From Candidatus Bathyarchaeota archaeon (GTDB taxonomy: Archaea > Thermoproteota > Bathyarchaeia > Bathyarchaeales > Bathycorpusculaceae), in contig CALMWK010000157.1 in NCBI GenBank assembly GCA_937873375.1, forward strand, positions 1 to 35,265: a DNA stretch of 35,265 nucleotides, read 5' to 3'. Made by a program: the position numbers and the translations under genes. The notes below the pieces were generated by a model, which did not search any database, was not told the origin of the DNA, and saw only the letters and a program-made list of their open reading frames with translations. Positions within the stretch are counted from its first letter, which is position 1; each line of letters opens with the position of its first letter. Positions 7,307-15,056 of the stretch are shown in pieces.

Positions 7307-9402
7307 AAATCGAAGTTGTCCAGCTGGAAAACGTCCGCTCCCACGTCAAATCCACCGTGCCCTTCACCCGCGGCTTCAACTGTCTGGTCGGCGGTTTGGG
7401 CTGCGGCAAATCCAGTGTGCTTTATAGTATTGATTTTGCGTTTTTCGGCGACCCTATCGGCAGAAGCTTTGAGTATCTGCTTCGGGAAGGCGCGGACGCG
7501 GCGAAAGTCACCGTCCAATTCACCCAAAACGGGAACACCTACAAGATAACACGGGGCATAAAACGGCGCGGCAAAGGCATAAGCCAAGACCTTGAAGAAC
7601 TCAAGCTGTTCCAAGATGAAACCCTCATAGCCAGCATGAACACCAGCGCCATCGCGGAGCAGTTCAAAGCCATCACAGGTTTGGACAGGGACTTGTGGCG
7701 TGAAATTGTGTGGGTCAGGCAGGAGCACCTCAAAGAACTCATAGACGCCGCGCCCCGAGACAGGCAAAAACGCCTCGACGAATTGTTCGGTTTGTCTGAT
7801 TATGAGGCAGCGTGGAGCAGCATCGCAGAGTACCAACGCGAGTACGAAACAGAAAAACGCCTCTTGGAAAAAGACCCTGACGTGACGGGCAGGGAAAAGC
7901 TTGCTGCTGAGTACAACCGCGTAACTGAAGAGTACACTCTAATAGAAATTGAGTTGCAGAATGCGGTGGAGAAGCTTGCGGTTACAAAACGGTACTTAGA
8001 AGAGGCAGATGCCAAGCTCAAGAAGCTGGAAGAGAAAAAACTCCTAGTTGAAGAACTGCGAAGAAAAGAAGCCAGACTGCAAGCCAACATAGCCAACATG
8101 CAAGACACCGCAACAGCGCTGGCGCAGAGGGCGGAGGGCAAAAAAACCATACTGGAGAACCTTCGGCAACGCCTGAGCTCCATGGATTCTCAGATAAAAG
8201 CGTGCAAAAGCAAACTTGAAGAGGCAGGGGTACCTGCGGACCAGCCAGTAGAAGCGTTACGACCATACTTGCTGGGTCTGGATGATAAAATCAGCAGTTT
8301 GAAGGCGGAGCAGGAAGCCACTTCACGCAACATGCAAGCAGACCAAAAACGCGTCTCGCAACTTTCCACGGAGACGGAGAATCAGTGCCCCCTGTGCCTG
8401 CAACCCCTCAACAACGAATACAAGACGGGTATGCTACAGAGAATTCAAACCGAAAACGTGCAGAGACAAGCGGCAATTAGGCAGTTGCAGAGGGAAATTG
8501 AAGGACTCCAGCGGACAAAGCACTTGGCAAGTGAAGCGTGCTCGAACCTGCAAATGTTCACTTCTAGAGTTGAAGACCTCAAAACGCGCATAGTTGATGA
8601 AGAGAAAAGCCTTGTGGAACTGCAGGCGGAGCTGGGTGAAAAGAAAAATGCGGATGCGGAGTTGCGAGGGCAGCTTGAGGCGTTGCGGTTTGAGATTAGC
8701 AGGTTTGACATGGCGGATTTGGAAGCGGCACGCAAACAAAGAGAGCAAACCTTCAGGCAGTACTACTCCGTAGAATCGGACTTGCGCACTAAGGAAAACC
8801 GCAAAAAAGACTTACTCAGACGGTTAGATGAAACGAAAGAGCATATTGACCATGCCATGCAGAAGCTGGAGCGCATGGAAAAAATCGTCAAAACCGTCCA
8901 AGTCATCGGCGCCATCCGAGACGCCTACCGCAGCATTCAGCCCAAACTCAGAAGCGAATTCGTCAAAGTCCTACGCAACTTTGTGCAGCAAGTTCTCGAC
9001 AGCTTAGTCGGCGGAGAAGCTCCGTTGTTGAACGTGGTTATTGATGATACGTACACGCCTTATGTGAAGAGTGAAAGCGGCACCGACAGGGAAGTCTCAA
9101 ACCTCTCAGGCGGAGAACGCACGTTGCTTGCGTTTGCGTACAGGTTGGGTTTGGGGCAGTTGATTATGCAGAGTCGTACGGGTCACGGGCTGGGTATGCT
9201 GCTGCTGGATGAGCCCACGGAAAATTTGGGCACCGAAGATGGCAGCATTAACCGCTTAGCCGAAGCCATATCGCGGTTCAGGGCGATTGAGCAGATTATT
9301 GCGGTTACGCACAGCGAAGCGTTCGCGGAAAAAGCCGAGCACGTGATTATTTTGGAGAAGGAAGCGGGAATAAGCAAGGCTTCAATCGCAAAAGGCGAAT
9401 AG
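7303..9402 (+). CDS. rad50: DNA double-strand break repair ATPase Rad50
   Basis: This 699-residue SMC-like ATPase has all the expected elements: Walker A GGLGCGKSS at residues 30-38, the basic VRQEHLKELIDAAPRDRQKRLDEL region of the N-lobe, two long coiled-coil arms, a zinc hook CPLC at 362-365, the signature LSGGER from residue 601, and Walker B LLLDEPTENLG with D636 and E637. It clamps DNA and controls Mre11. Known archaeal Rad50 proteins are commonly near 850-900 residues, so the arms here look short. Start is the GTG at 7303, overlapping the mre11 stop. The many long open frames on the opposite strand are shadows of its GC-rich codons. Confidence 0.95.
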   Translation: MKIEVVQLENVRSHVKSTVPFTRGFNCLVGGLGCGKSSVLYSIDFAFFGDPIGRSFEYLLREGADAAKVTVQFTQNGNTYKITRGIKRRGKGISQDLEELKLFQDETLIASMNTSAIAEQFKAITGLDRDLWREIVWVRQEHLKELIDAAPRDRQKRLDELFGLSDYEAAWSSIAEYQREYETEKRLLEKDPDVTGREKLAAEYNRVTEEYTLIEIELQNAVEKLAVTKRYLEEADAKLKKLEEKKLLVEELRRKEARLQANIANMQDTATALAQRAEGKKTILENLRQRLSSMDSQIKACKSKLEEAGVPADQPVEALRPYLLGLDDKISSLKAEQEATSRNMQADQKRVSQLSTETENQCPLCLQPLNNEYKTGMLQRIQTENVQRQAAIRQLQREIEGLQRTKHLASEACSNLQMFTSRVEDLKTRIVDEEKSLVELQAELGEKKNADAELRGQLEALRFEISRFDMADLEAARKQREQTFRQYYSVESDLRTKENRKKDLLRRLDETKEHIDHAMQKLERMEKIVKTVQVIGAIRDAYRSIQPKLRSEFVKVLRNFVQQVLDSLVGGEAPLLNVVIDDTYTPYVKSESGTDREVSNLSGGERTLLAFAYRLGLGQLIMQSRTGHGLGMLLLDEPTENLGTEDGSINRLAEAISRFRAIEQIIAVTHSEAFAEKAEHVIILEKEAGISKASIAKGE

Positions 9403-9456
9403 AAAAGGGATAACCTAAAAACTCTCAGCTCAATGATATGTTAGGCGTGACAGCAT

Positions 9457-9852
9457 TTGGATCAAATCATTGAGGGTTGGTCAACAGCAGAAGTCCTCTT
9501 AGTTCATAACCTAAGATTGAGAGAAGGGCAATGGCTAATTGACGTAACTTATTCCAACAGGAAAAAGACTGAGACAAAAGTCATAGGAGCAAAACTTGGT
9601 TGGGAAAAAATTTCACAACTGATACCTGAAGCGATCTTCAAAGCGCCAACTCAACAGTACATAAAAGATTCACGGCTAGTCTCATTTGTTAGGCTTAACG
9701 TCAAAACAAAAAGGGTAGATCGATCTAAAGGCGGGTACGTTTCTGAAGTCAATCCATCTTCAATAGGTCCAAATGGAGTAATTCTGGTCAATATTGAGAC
9801 TGGAAACGAAATTGCCATAGACATAAAACAAGCGCGAATACGGAACTTGTGA
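9457..9852 (+). CDS. Uncharacterised 131-residue protein downstream of rad50
   Basis: I do not recognise this protein. It is soluble, mixed in charge, and looks beta-rich, with a lysine/arginine-rich middle (VNGKT-free; VKTKRVDRSKGG) and a regular end (GVILVNIETGNEIAIDIKQARI). The only in-frame start is a TTG at 9457, without a clear ribosome site. It lies 54 bases after rad50 on the same strand and could be read through from it, but its AT-richer base use differs from mre11-rad50, hinting at a separate history. No membrane span, signal peptide or metal motif is visible. Real coding is likely from the sustained open frame and protein-like composition, but a role in DNA repair would be a guess from position alone. 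Confidence 0.55.
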   Translation: MDQIIEGWSTAEVLLVHNLRLREGQWLIDVTYSNRKKTETKVIGAKLGWEKISQLIPEAIFKAPTQQYIKDSRLVSFVRLNVKTKRVDRSKGGYVSEVNPSSIGPNGVILVNIETGNEIAIDIKQARIRNL

Positions 9853-9942
9853 GGCAGCATAGAAAAGAAAACAGGAGCAAGCAAGGCGCCATAGCAAAAG
9901 AACACGTCTAAAACAGAATAGGTCGAATCCTTGCCTACGGGT

Positions 9943-10674
9943 TTAATGGGTTTTTAGGACCCAGAGAGCCATATTCCAGTATTGCCCCGCTGAGTTGTAT
10001 TCAGCTGTGAAGCCGTCCAAGATGCCTTGAGTTTCTGCTGCCAGAGCAGGTTTTTCTTTGATTATTTCGTTGAGGGCAACGTAGACGGGTCTAACGTAGA
10101 GTTCCCAGTCCTCTTTTGAGGAAACAAAATGCCCCAACACTTGAAAACCTAATTCGTGCAGCAATTTTTGCATCTCAGGCAACGTAATAAAACTGTCTTC
10201 ACCAACGCCTAAGGCTTTTATGACATGCGCGGGAACAGGTTTCTTCAGCCAAACAGGTTCCGCCACAATAAGAACGCCGTCTTTTTTCATCAGCGTTTTG
10301 AAACAGTGCAAGGCTTTGCGTCTATCTCCGTAAATGGAAACGTCAAGCCCCAGAAAAGCCACAACGTCATATTTCTTGTTGAAAGTGTAGCCTTTGAGGT
10401 CTTGGCAGAAATACTGAGCTTTGCCTTGCAGGTTCAATAATTTAGCGCGCGAATTCGCATAATCGACGTAGCTTTTGAAGAGGTCAAAGCCTTCAACGTG
10501 AACGCCAAATACGCTTGCCCACAAAAGGGAAGGAAAGCCTTTGCCGCTACCAAGGTCCAGAAGGGTCTTTTCGGGTTCCAGCCCAGCAAGCTTGCCTGCC
10601 GAAAGCAAAGTGTTTAACGATAGGGGGTTGAATATGTCGGAGTACTTGAAAATTTTTTCATAGGATAACTGCAT
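9943..10674 (-). CDS. SAM-dependent class I methyltransferase
   Basis: This is a Rossmann-fold methyltransferase of 243 residues from the ATG at 10674. Motif I (LLDLGSGKGFPSLLWA) forms the SAM pocket, followed by the acidic end of strand 2 (VEGFDLFKSYVDYA), then YDVVAFLGLDVSIYG in the motif IV position and LIVAEPVW later. The N-terminus (YSDIFNPLS) resembles small-molecule methyltransferases that act on lipids or quinone-like substrates, but the substrate cannot be read from sequence. The open frame extends six codons further to a TTG at 10692; the ATG is the simpler start. No operon partner is evident: the upstream interval is over 300 bases. Confidence 0.85.
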   Translation of the reverse strand: MQLSYEKIFKYSDIFNPLSLNTLLSAGKLAGLEPEKTLLDLGSGKGFPSLLWASVFGVHVEGFDLFKSYVDYANSRAKLLNLQGKAQYFCQDLKGYTFNKKYDVVAFLGLDVSIYGDRRKALHCFKTLMKKDGVLIVAEPVWLKKPVPAHVIKALGVGEDSFITLPEMQKLLHELGFQVLGHFVSSKEDWELYVRPVYVALNEIIKEKPALAAETQGILDGFTAEYNSAGQYWNMALWVLKTH

Positions 10675-10849
10675 AAGCGCACGTCCAGTCAAGGTGAAAT
10701 AGAACTATTTTCTCTGCAGAGCTATATCTGCTTTACACATCAGCGACGCCAACCCACAAGCCAAACCCAGCCTTTCCGCGCCGTTTCCAGCCGCAGACTA
10801 ACCCAAATCCAAGCCCTAAACCAAAAACAGGGCTCAAAACAAGCAGTTC

Positions 10850-10869
10850 AAAAGGGGAGGGGGTAGGTC
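10850..10869. repeat. G-rich intergenic motif, copy 1
   Basis: The plus strand carries four A, GGGGAGGGGG and TAGGTC here. The 18-base core is identical to the copy at 27794-27811, with related forms at 14417-14440 and 27887-27900. On the minus strand it reads as a C-rich tract ending in TTTT, and it lies just after the stop of a 30-codon open frame at 10868-10960, so it could mark a transcript end. Confidence 0.5.
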
Positions 10870-10960
10870 AAAAGAGAGGAGGACTACTGTTCTTTAGGGT
10901 GCCGTAGTTTTCTTCACTTTTGTAGCGGTAGCGAGCAGTTTTCATGTTCCAATCCTTCAT
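10868..10960 (-). CDS. Possible 30-residue small protein
   Basis: This ATG-started frame encodes a basic, tyrosine-rich peptide beginning MKDWNMKTARYRYKSEENYG. A TATA-like run (CTATTTTTTAACC on the minus strand, centred near 10992) would put transcription start about 6 bases before the ATG, as in leaderless archaeal genes, and the G/C-rich motif with a T run follows immediately after the stop. It sits 60 bases downstream of the eL22-like gene. I know no family for it. The rest of the 10693-11020 interval shows no other gene. It may equally be a chance frame inside a non-coding transcript. Confidence 0.25.
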   Translation of the reverse strand: MKDWNMKTARYRYKSEENYGTLKNSSPPLF

Positions 10961-11020
10961 TGGAAATAAACAAAAGGTTTAGGTGGTTAAAAAATAGAGG
11001 CTGACAAAAGTTGAGGAGGA

Positions 11021-11299
11021 TTAGTCTTCCTCGTAGATTTTTCTTTCGCTGATTGCCAGTGTGTCCTCTTCGCCGCCTATGACGCGATAAGTTTCTTTGA
11101 GTTCTTGGTGGTGCAGGAATTTCTTCAGCAGTACACGCACGTACTTCTTGTTTACGCCTTCAGCAGTGGTTTTCAGGGTCATTTTGCCGCCATCGTTAGT
11201 TACGTCTCCAGCTGTTTTCTCCTTGAGGAAAGCTACAAGCTGCGAGACAGCATTTGCTTCACCTTTGATTTTTGACGCATCAACTTTTATTTCTACCAT
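11021..11299 (-). CDS. Large ribosomal subunit protein eL22-like
   Basis: This 92-residue protein resembles the core of eukaryotic eL22 along its whole length: a first strand (VEIKVDAS), a helix ending in LVAFLKEKT, a glycine turn and strand (GGKMTLKTTAEG), then the diagnostic KKYVRVLLKKFLHHQELKE, comparable to KRYLKYLTKKYLKKNNLRD in human eL22, and a last strand pair (TYRVIGGEEDTLAISERK) with an acidic tail. eL22 would bind 23S rRNA at the back of the large subunit near the exit tunnel side. It starts at ATG 11299 behind GAGGTGA (6-base spacing). It is 46 bases downstream of an ABC ATPase gene on the same strand. The match was made by eye, so a distant relative with another RNA role is possible. 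Confidence 0.72.
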   Translation of the reverse strand: MVEIKVDASKIKGEANAVSQLVAFLKEKTAGDVTNDGGKMTLKTTAEGVNKKYVRVLLKKFLHHQELKETYRVIGGEEDTLAISERKIYEED

Positions 11300-11344
11300 A
11301 AATTTTCACCTCACGTTCCAGTACAAACTGTAACTTTGAATAGG

Positions 11345-12457
11345 CTACCTTGAGCCGACGGATATTTCCTCCTTCAAACTACTGCCTTCAGGATACGCAA
11401 ACACATGCGTATTCGCAACAGGAAAAACCACCGCTACCTTTTCGCCTATGCTAAACCAGCCCCCAGACATGGAAGACTTTATGGCGACGATTAACGCGTC
11501 GTTTTCCAGCCTAATTTCATAACGCATATTGGGTCCTTCAAAGGTGATTCTTTCCACTGTACCTTGCACAGTGTTTGAAGCTTTCTTGACACTTTTCTCC
11601 ACAGTTAAAGTTTCAGGTCGAACACATAAAACTGCCTGTTTACCCTCCGCAACAGCACCATTGGAAGCCTGAATTTTCAGGCCTTCGCGGATTTCAACAA
11701 CTGAATTCCCGTTGTTTTTGCTGGAAACGTAGCCCTCTATGAAGTTGGATTCGCCTATGAAGTGAGCCACAAATATGCTTTCAGGCTTCATGTAAAGCTC
11801 CTGTGGCGTGCCTACTTGAAGGATTCTACCCCTTTTCATGACGGCTATGCGGTCGCTTATCGCCATGGCTTCCGACTGGTCATGCGTCACATGTATACCT
11901 GTCAAGTTGAGGTCTTTGGCCATTTTGCGGATTTCGTAGCGGATTTCATTGCGCACTTTCGCGTCTAACTGCCCAAGCGCTTCATCTAAAAGCAACAGCT
12001 TAGCTCCTGCAGCTAAGGCCCGGGCTACAGCTATGCGCTGCATCATACCGCCGCTTAACTCGTTGGGGTAAGCATCCAAACGCTCATGAAGCTTAACCAT
12101 CTCCAGAACTTCGTGACCTATTGTTGTTGCTTCTGCCATGTCAAAGCCTTTGACTTTTGGACCATAAGTCACGTTATCCCAAGCAGTCATGTGAGGAAAA
12201 AGTGCAAACGTTTGGAAAACAAAGCCGATGTCGCGGTCTTCAGGCGGCACATCATTAACGAGTCTGTTGCCGATGTAGATTTCGCCGCTGTCAGGGTCAA
12301 TTAAACCTGCGATGAGTCGGAGCAGGGTGGTTTTGCCGCAGCCGCTTGGACCAAGCAGGGAAAAGTACTCTTGGTCGCGGATTGTCAGGTTTATGTTGTC
12401 GAGTGCGACGATGTTGCCGAATTTTTTGGAGACGTTTACGATGCGGACTTCGGGCAT
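11345..12457 (-). CDS. ABC importer ATP-binding protein
   Basis: This 370-residue ATPase has Walker A GPSGCGKTT at 36-44, a Q-loop (FVFQTFALFPHM), signature LSGGMMQ at 134-140, Walker B LLLLDEALGQLDA with D158 and E159, and an H-loop (HVTHDQSEAM). The last 130 residues form a regulatory TOBE-like domain, as in MalK-type ATPases for molybdate, tungstate, ferric iron or polyamines. The signature with MM instead of QQ and the DEALGQLDA variant of DEPLSALD are slightly unusual. It starts at ATG 12457, 42 bases after the permease stop, so the two form an operon. The substrate is not determined by the sequence. Confidence 0.92.
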   Translation of the reverse strand: MPEVRIVNVSKKFGNIVALDNINLTIRDQEYFSLLGPSGCGKTTLLRLIAGLIDPDSGEIYIGNRLVNDVPPEDRDIGFVFQTFALFPHMTAWDNVTYGPKVKGFDMAEATTIGHEVLEMVKLHERLDAYPNELSGGMMQRIAVARALAAGAKLLLLDEALGQLDAKVRNEIRYEIRKMAKDLNLTGIHVTHDQSEAMAISDRIAVMKRGRILQVGTPQELYMKPESIFVAHFIGESNFIEGYVSSKNNGNSVVEIREGLKIQASNGAVAEGKQAVLCVRPETLTVEKSVKKASNTVQGTVERITFEGPNMRYEIRLENDALIVAIKSSMSGGWFSIGEKVAVVFPVANTHVFAYPEGSSLKEEISVGSR

Positions 12458-12499
12458 GACTCTACTCTTCCTGAACGTTTTGCATATTAGATTAACATA

Positions 12500-14188
12500 C
12501 TAATACTTTTCTTCTCTGCCTACAACGAGGCGTAGGGCTAACAGGATTATGAAGCTTAGCAGGATAAGGAAGCCTGCGGCTAGTGCAATGTCCAATCTTG
12601 ATGCTGGAACTGCTTGTTTTATCCAGTTGACGAGGAGCACGGGTGCAGTTTGTAAATTGGAAGTTACAGCTAGGGTGGCGCCTGTTTCGCTAACGCTTCT
12701 GGTGAAGACCATGATGGCGCCTGAAAGCATGGAGTACTTTGTCAAGGGGAAGACTATTGTTCTAAAGACACCAAGGGGCTTGGCACCCAGTGTTCTGGCG
12801 GCTTCCTCCATGTCGGGGCTTATGCGTTCCAGTGCGGCAGACATTGACCTGACGAAATACGGATAGGTAATAGCTAAGTGAGCAAATATAAGCAACATTA
12901 TGTCAGGTAAGGCGAAGCTTGCCTTCCAGAATATTCCCAACGAAACACCCAAAGCTATGGAGGGCACAACTAAGGGCACGTTAACTAAGAGGTCAAACAC
13001 GGAGGACATAAATTTGCCCATTTTTTTGCGGGCAATAATTATGGCTGTGGGCAGACCGATTATGATGTTTATTATGGTGACTGTTGCGCCTAAACCGTAG
13101 CTGAGCAGTAAGCTTTGCCAGTAGCCTCCCCAGATGTCTGAACCTGTGATTGCATTGCTGAAGCTTGGTGTGAAAATTGCTTGGAACGCGGGCAGCGCAA
13201 CAAACAACGATGGCGAGAGAATTAACACGAAGAAGACAATGAGGGTGATGGTGTTGCGGGATTTCTCGGCTTTTTTGTAGCTAAGTTTTCTTTCAGTAAC
13301 TGGTCTGACCCGTTTCAGGGGCAGTCGCAGTTTGGGTCCTATAAGGCGGATTGCCACGAAAATCAAAAGTGAAATAGTTATGAGTATGAAACTTGCAAAA
13401 ACTATGGCGCCATTGTAAAGGGCAGGATTAGCAACGGCGAACTCTGTTTTCATGTTTTGGATAAACACAGGCCCGTTTTCAAACACGCCCGCAACCACTA
13501 TGGTGGCTCCTGTCTCTGAAATGGAACGGGCAAAAGCCAAGATAAAAGCGGAAATCATAGCTGGCCTCAAAACGGGGAAAGTTACGGTTCGCATGGCGGT
13601 GAATGGCGCCGCGCCAAGGGTTCGGGAGGCGCGTTCAAACTCCACCTTGTAGTCGAGAAGGGCACCGACTAAGGTGCGGACCACTACTGGAAATGAGAAT
13701 GTGAAGTGAAGCAGCATCACAAGCAGCCAGCCAGTTGAGACTAGGGAGCTTCCGAAAAGCGCAGATACGCCCCCTGAGTCACTCCAGAAAAGGAGCAGCG
13801 AGTAACCCAGCGCAGTAGTAGGTATGATAAAAGGAATGTCGGCTAATGTGTCGATGGCGCTTAGCCACCGGGATTTTCCGCGGGCGATAAGCCAAGCCAT
13901 CGGTATGCCCGCAATTAGGTCAAGCGCAGCAACAATGAGGGCAATTATGAAGGAGTTTTGGATGGCGCCCAAAGCGCGGTCTACCAGAGGCGGCTGGTCT
14001 AGGATGAACTGGATGTTGTCCCATTTAATCACGATGCCGATAATGGGCGGTAAGAGGATGAGGGCAAAAAAGATTATTACGGCTGATGCGTAAACGGCGA
14101 ATTTGATGGCTGTTCGCGAGGACAGTTTGTCTAGTGTTTCCCGGATTTTTTCAGTCAATGCCTTCAGCCTAAGACCTGACCCGCTCAC
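12500..14188 (-). CDS. ABC importer permease, two fused transmembrane domains
   Basis: This 562-residue membrane protein consists of two BPD_transp_1 (MetI-like) domains in one chain. Each half has its ATPase-contact (EAA) loop: GAAPFTAMRTVTFPVLRP in the first half and GAKPLGVFRTIVFPLTKY in the second, each followed by an SETGAT segment. Fused permeases of this kind serve ferric iron, thiamine and some oxyanion importers; the SETGAT motif recalls the REFGAT/AEFGAT segment of molybdate-type permeases, but that does not fix the substrate. The start is a GTG at 14188 behind GGTAGAAGAA. The frame stays open for 30 more codons upstream without any start codon. No periplasmic binding protein gene is present on either side. 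Confidence 0.9.
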   Translation of the reverse strand: MSGSGLRLKALTEKIRETLDKLSSRTAIKFAVYASAVIIFFALILLPPIIGIVIKWDNIQFILDQPPLVDRALGAIQNSFIIALIVAALDLIAGIPMAWLIARGKSRWLSAIDTLADIPFIIPTTALGYSLLLFWSDSGGVSALFGSSLVSTGWLLVMLLHFTFSFPVVVRTLVGALLDYKVEFERASRTLGAAPFTAMRTVTFPVLRPAMISAFILAFARSISETGATIVVAGVFENGPVFIQNMKTEFAVANPALYNGAIVFASFILITISLLIFVAIRLIGPKLRLPLKRVRPVTERKLSYKKAEKSRNTITLIVFFVLILSPSLFVALPAFQAIFTPSFSNAITGSDIWGGYWQSLLLSYGLGATVTIINIIIGLPTAIIIARKKMGKFMSSVFDLLVNVPLVVPSIALGVSLGIFWKASFALPDIMLLIFAHLAITYPYFVRSMSAALERISPDMEEAARTLGAKPLGVFRTIVFPLTKYSMLSGAIMVFTRSVSETGATLAVTSNLQTAPVLLVNWIKQAVPASRLDIALAAGFLILLSFIILLALRLVVGREEKY

Positions 14189-14416
14189 TTCTTCTACCTT
14201 AAAGTTTCGGGTCTGTTGTTCTTCTATTTCTTCGTTGATAAGTCTTACGCATTGGAAGGTGTCAGTTTGCCCGTCGAGTCAACCTCATTGCCTTGTGAGC
14301 TCATGACTCTAGAGTTCATCATCCAAGACCAAAAAGAACGCAGCTTCAGCTTAAGAACTTTTGCGCTATGAAATTTTGTAATACAGCCAACTTAACCAGT
14401 ACGAAAAAGGAAACAA

Positions 14417-14440
14417 AAAAGGGCGGGGGAAGGGGTAGGT
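14417..14440. repeat. G-rich intergenic motif, copy 2
   Basis: A run of A followed by GGGCGGGGGAAGGGGTAGGT, a divergent form of the motif at 10850 and 27794. The hairpin repeat follows directly on its right side. Confidence 0.4.
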
Positions 14441-14475
14441 GAAACGATAGGGAGCCTATCAGAGTTCAGAACGCG
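14440..14475 (-). repeat. Non-coding hairpin repeat, copy 1
   Basis: On the minus strand this reads CTGAACTCTGATAGG, CTC, CCTATCG: a perfect 6-base-pair stem (GATAGG/CCTATC, 14446-14460) with a 3-base loop. About 25 of 32 bases match a second copy at 27972-28000, and the second stem is kept through a G-T pair. A TATA-like CCTTTATATG about 30 bases before it on the minus strand could start a short RNA that would end in the C-rich tract with a T run at 14411-14440. Function unknown. Confidence 0.4.
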
Positions 14476-14660
14476 GCAAAATTCCTTCTACATATAAAGG
14501 GGCTATAAACTGCTTTGAGCATAACATCAAAGGCATCAAAATTCTCAATTACACAGGCTTGCTGCTGGTGAAGTTCATACCTAAACCCGAATTTTAGACT
14601 CAAAATAAAGAAACGCTTAACTGTCCAAACGTATTAGAGTAGCTTCTAGAGAGGAGCGAT

Positions 14661-15056
14661 TTGCCGTCCCTGGGAATATTCCGCAAACCCAAAAAGGAAG
14701 ATGAACAAAAAATGGAAGAAAAACCAGAAGCAACGCCTTCAGAACCATCTGAAAACAAAGAAGCAAACGGTAAAACCTACTTGAAAGCTATGCCGTTGCG
14801 TGACTTGTCCGATTTGGAAACAATAAAAGAAGAAGTGAACAACGGGAACATCCTTATTCTCCGCATCACCCCCTTGGCAAACAAGAGCATCGAAGACGTA
14901 AAACAAGCCGTGAACGACCTGTACGCATTCGCTGAATCCATAAGCGGAGACATCGCACGACTAGGCGAAGAACGCATAGTCCTTTGCCCACCAAAAATAA
15001 GAATCTGGCGAGAAAAAACGCCAGTTAAAAACGAACCTGTGCCTACAGCAGCCTAA
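14661..15056 (+). CDS. sepF: Archaeal SepF cell division protein
   Basis: This 131-residue protein has a SepF core (about residues 38-120: YLKAMPLRDLSDLETIKEEV, then GNILILRITPL, and the dimer helix SIEDVKQAVNDLYAFAESI). The first ten residues (PSLGIFRKPK) could form the short membrane-binding helix, followed by an acidic linker. Archaeal SepF tethers FtsZ to the membrane at the division site. The start is a TTG at 14661 behind GAGAGGAG at good spacing. FtsZ is not in the window. The last 14 bases overlap the end of the aCPSF1 gene on the other strand. Confidence 0.88.
   Translation: MPSLGIFRKPKKEDEQKMEEKPEATPSEPSENKEANGKTYLKAMPLRDLSDLETIKEEVNNGNILILRITPLANKSIEDVKQAVNDLYAFAESISGDIARLGEERIVLCPPKIRIWREKTPVKNEPVPTAA

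Larger units (their letters stand above)
14189..14660. other. 472-base intergenic region between divergent permease and sepF genes
   Basis: It contains a G-rich motif (14417-14440), a hairpin repeat (14440-14475), a TATA-like CATATAAAGG/CCTTTATATG near 14490-14500 readable in either direction, and the sepF promoter region at the right end. No protein gene is convincing; a 25-codon ATG frame near 14290 on the minus strand has no supporting signal. Confidence 0.5.

Noticed and set aside
7066-7836. 256-codon minus-strand frame across mre11-rad50
   Set aside because: It is antisense to two clear conserved genes; the frame is open because of their codon bias.
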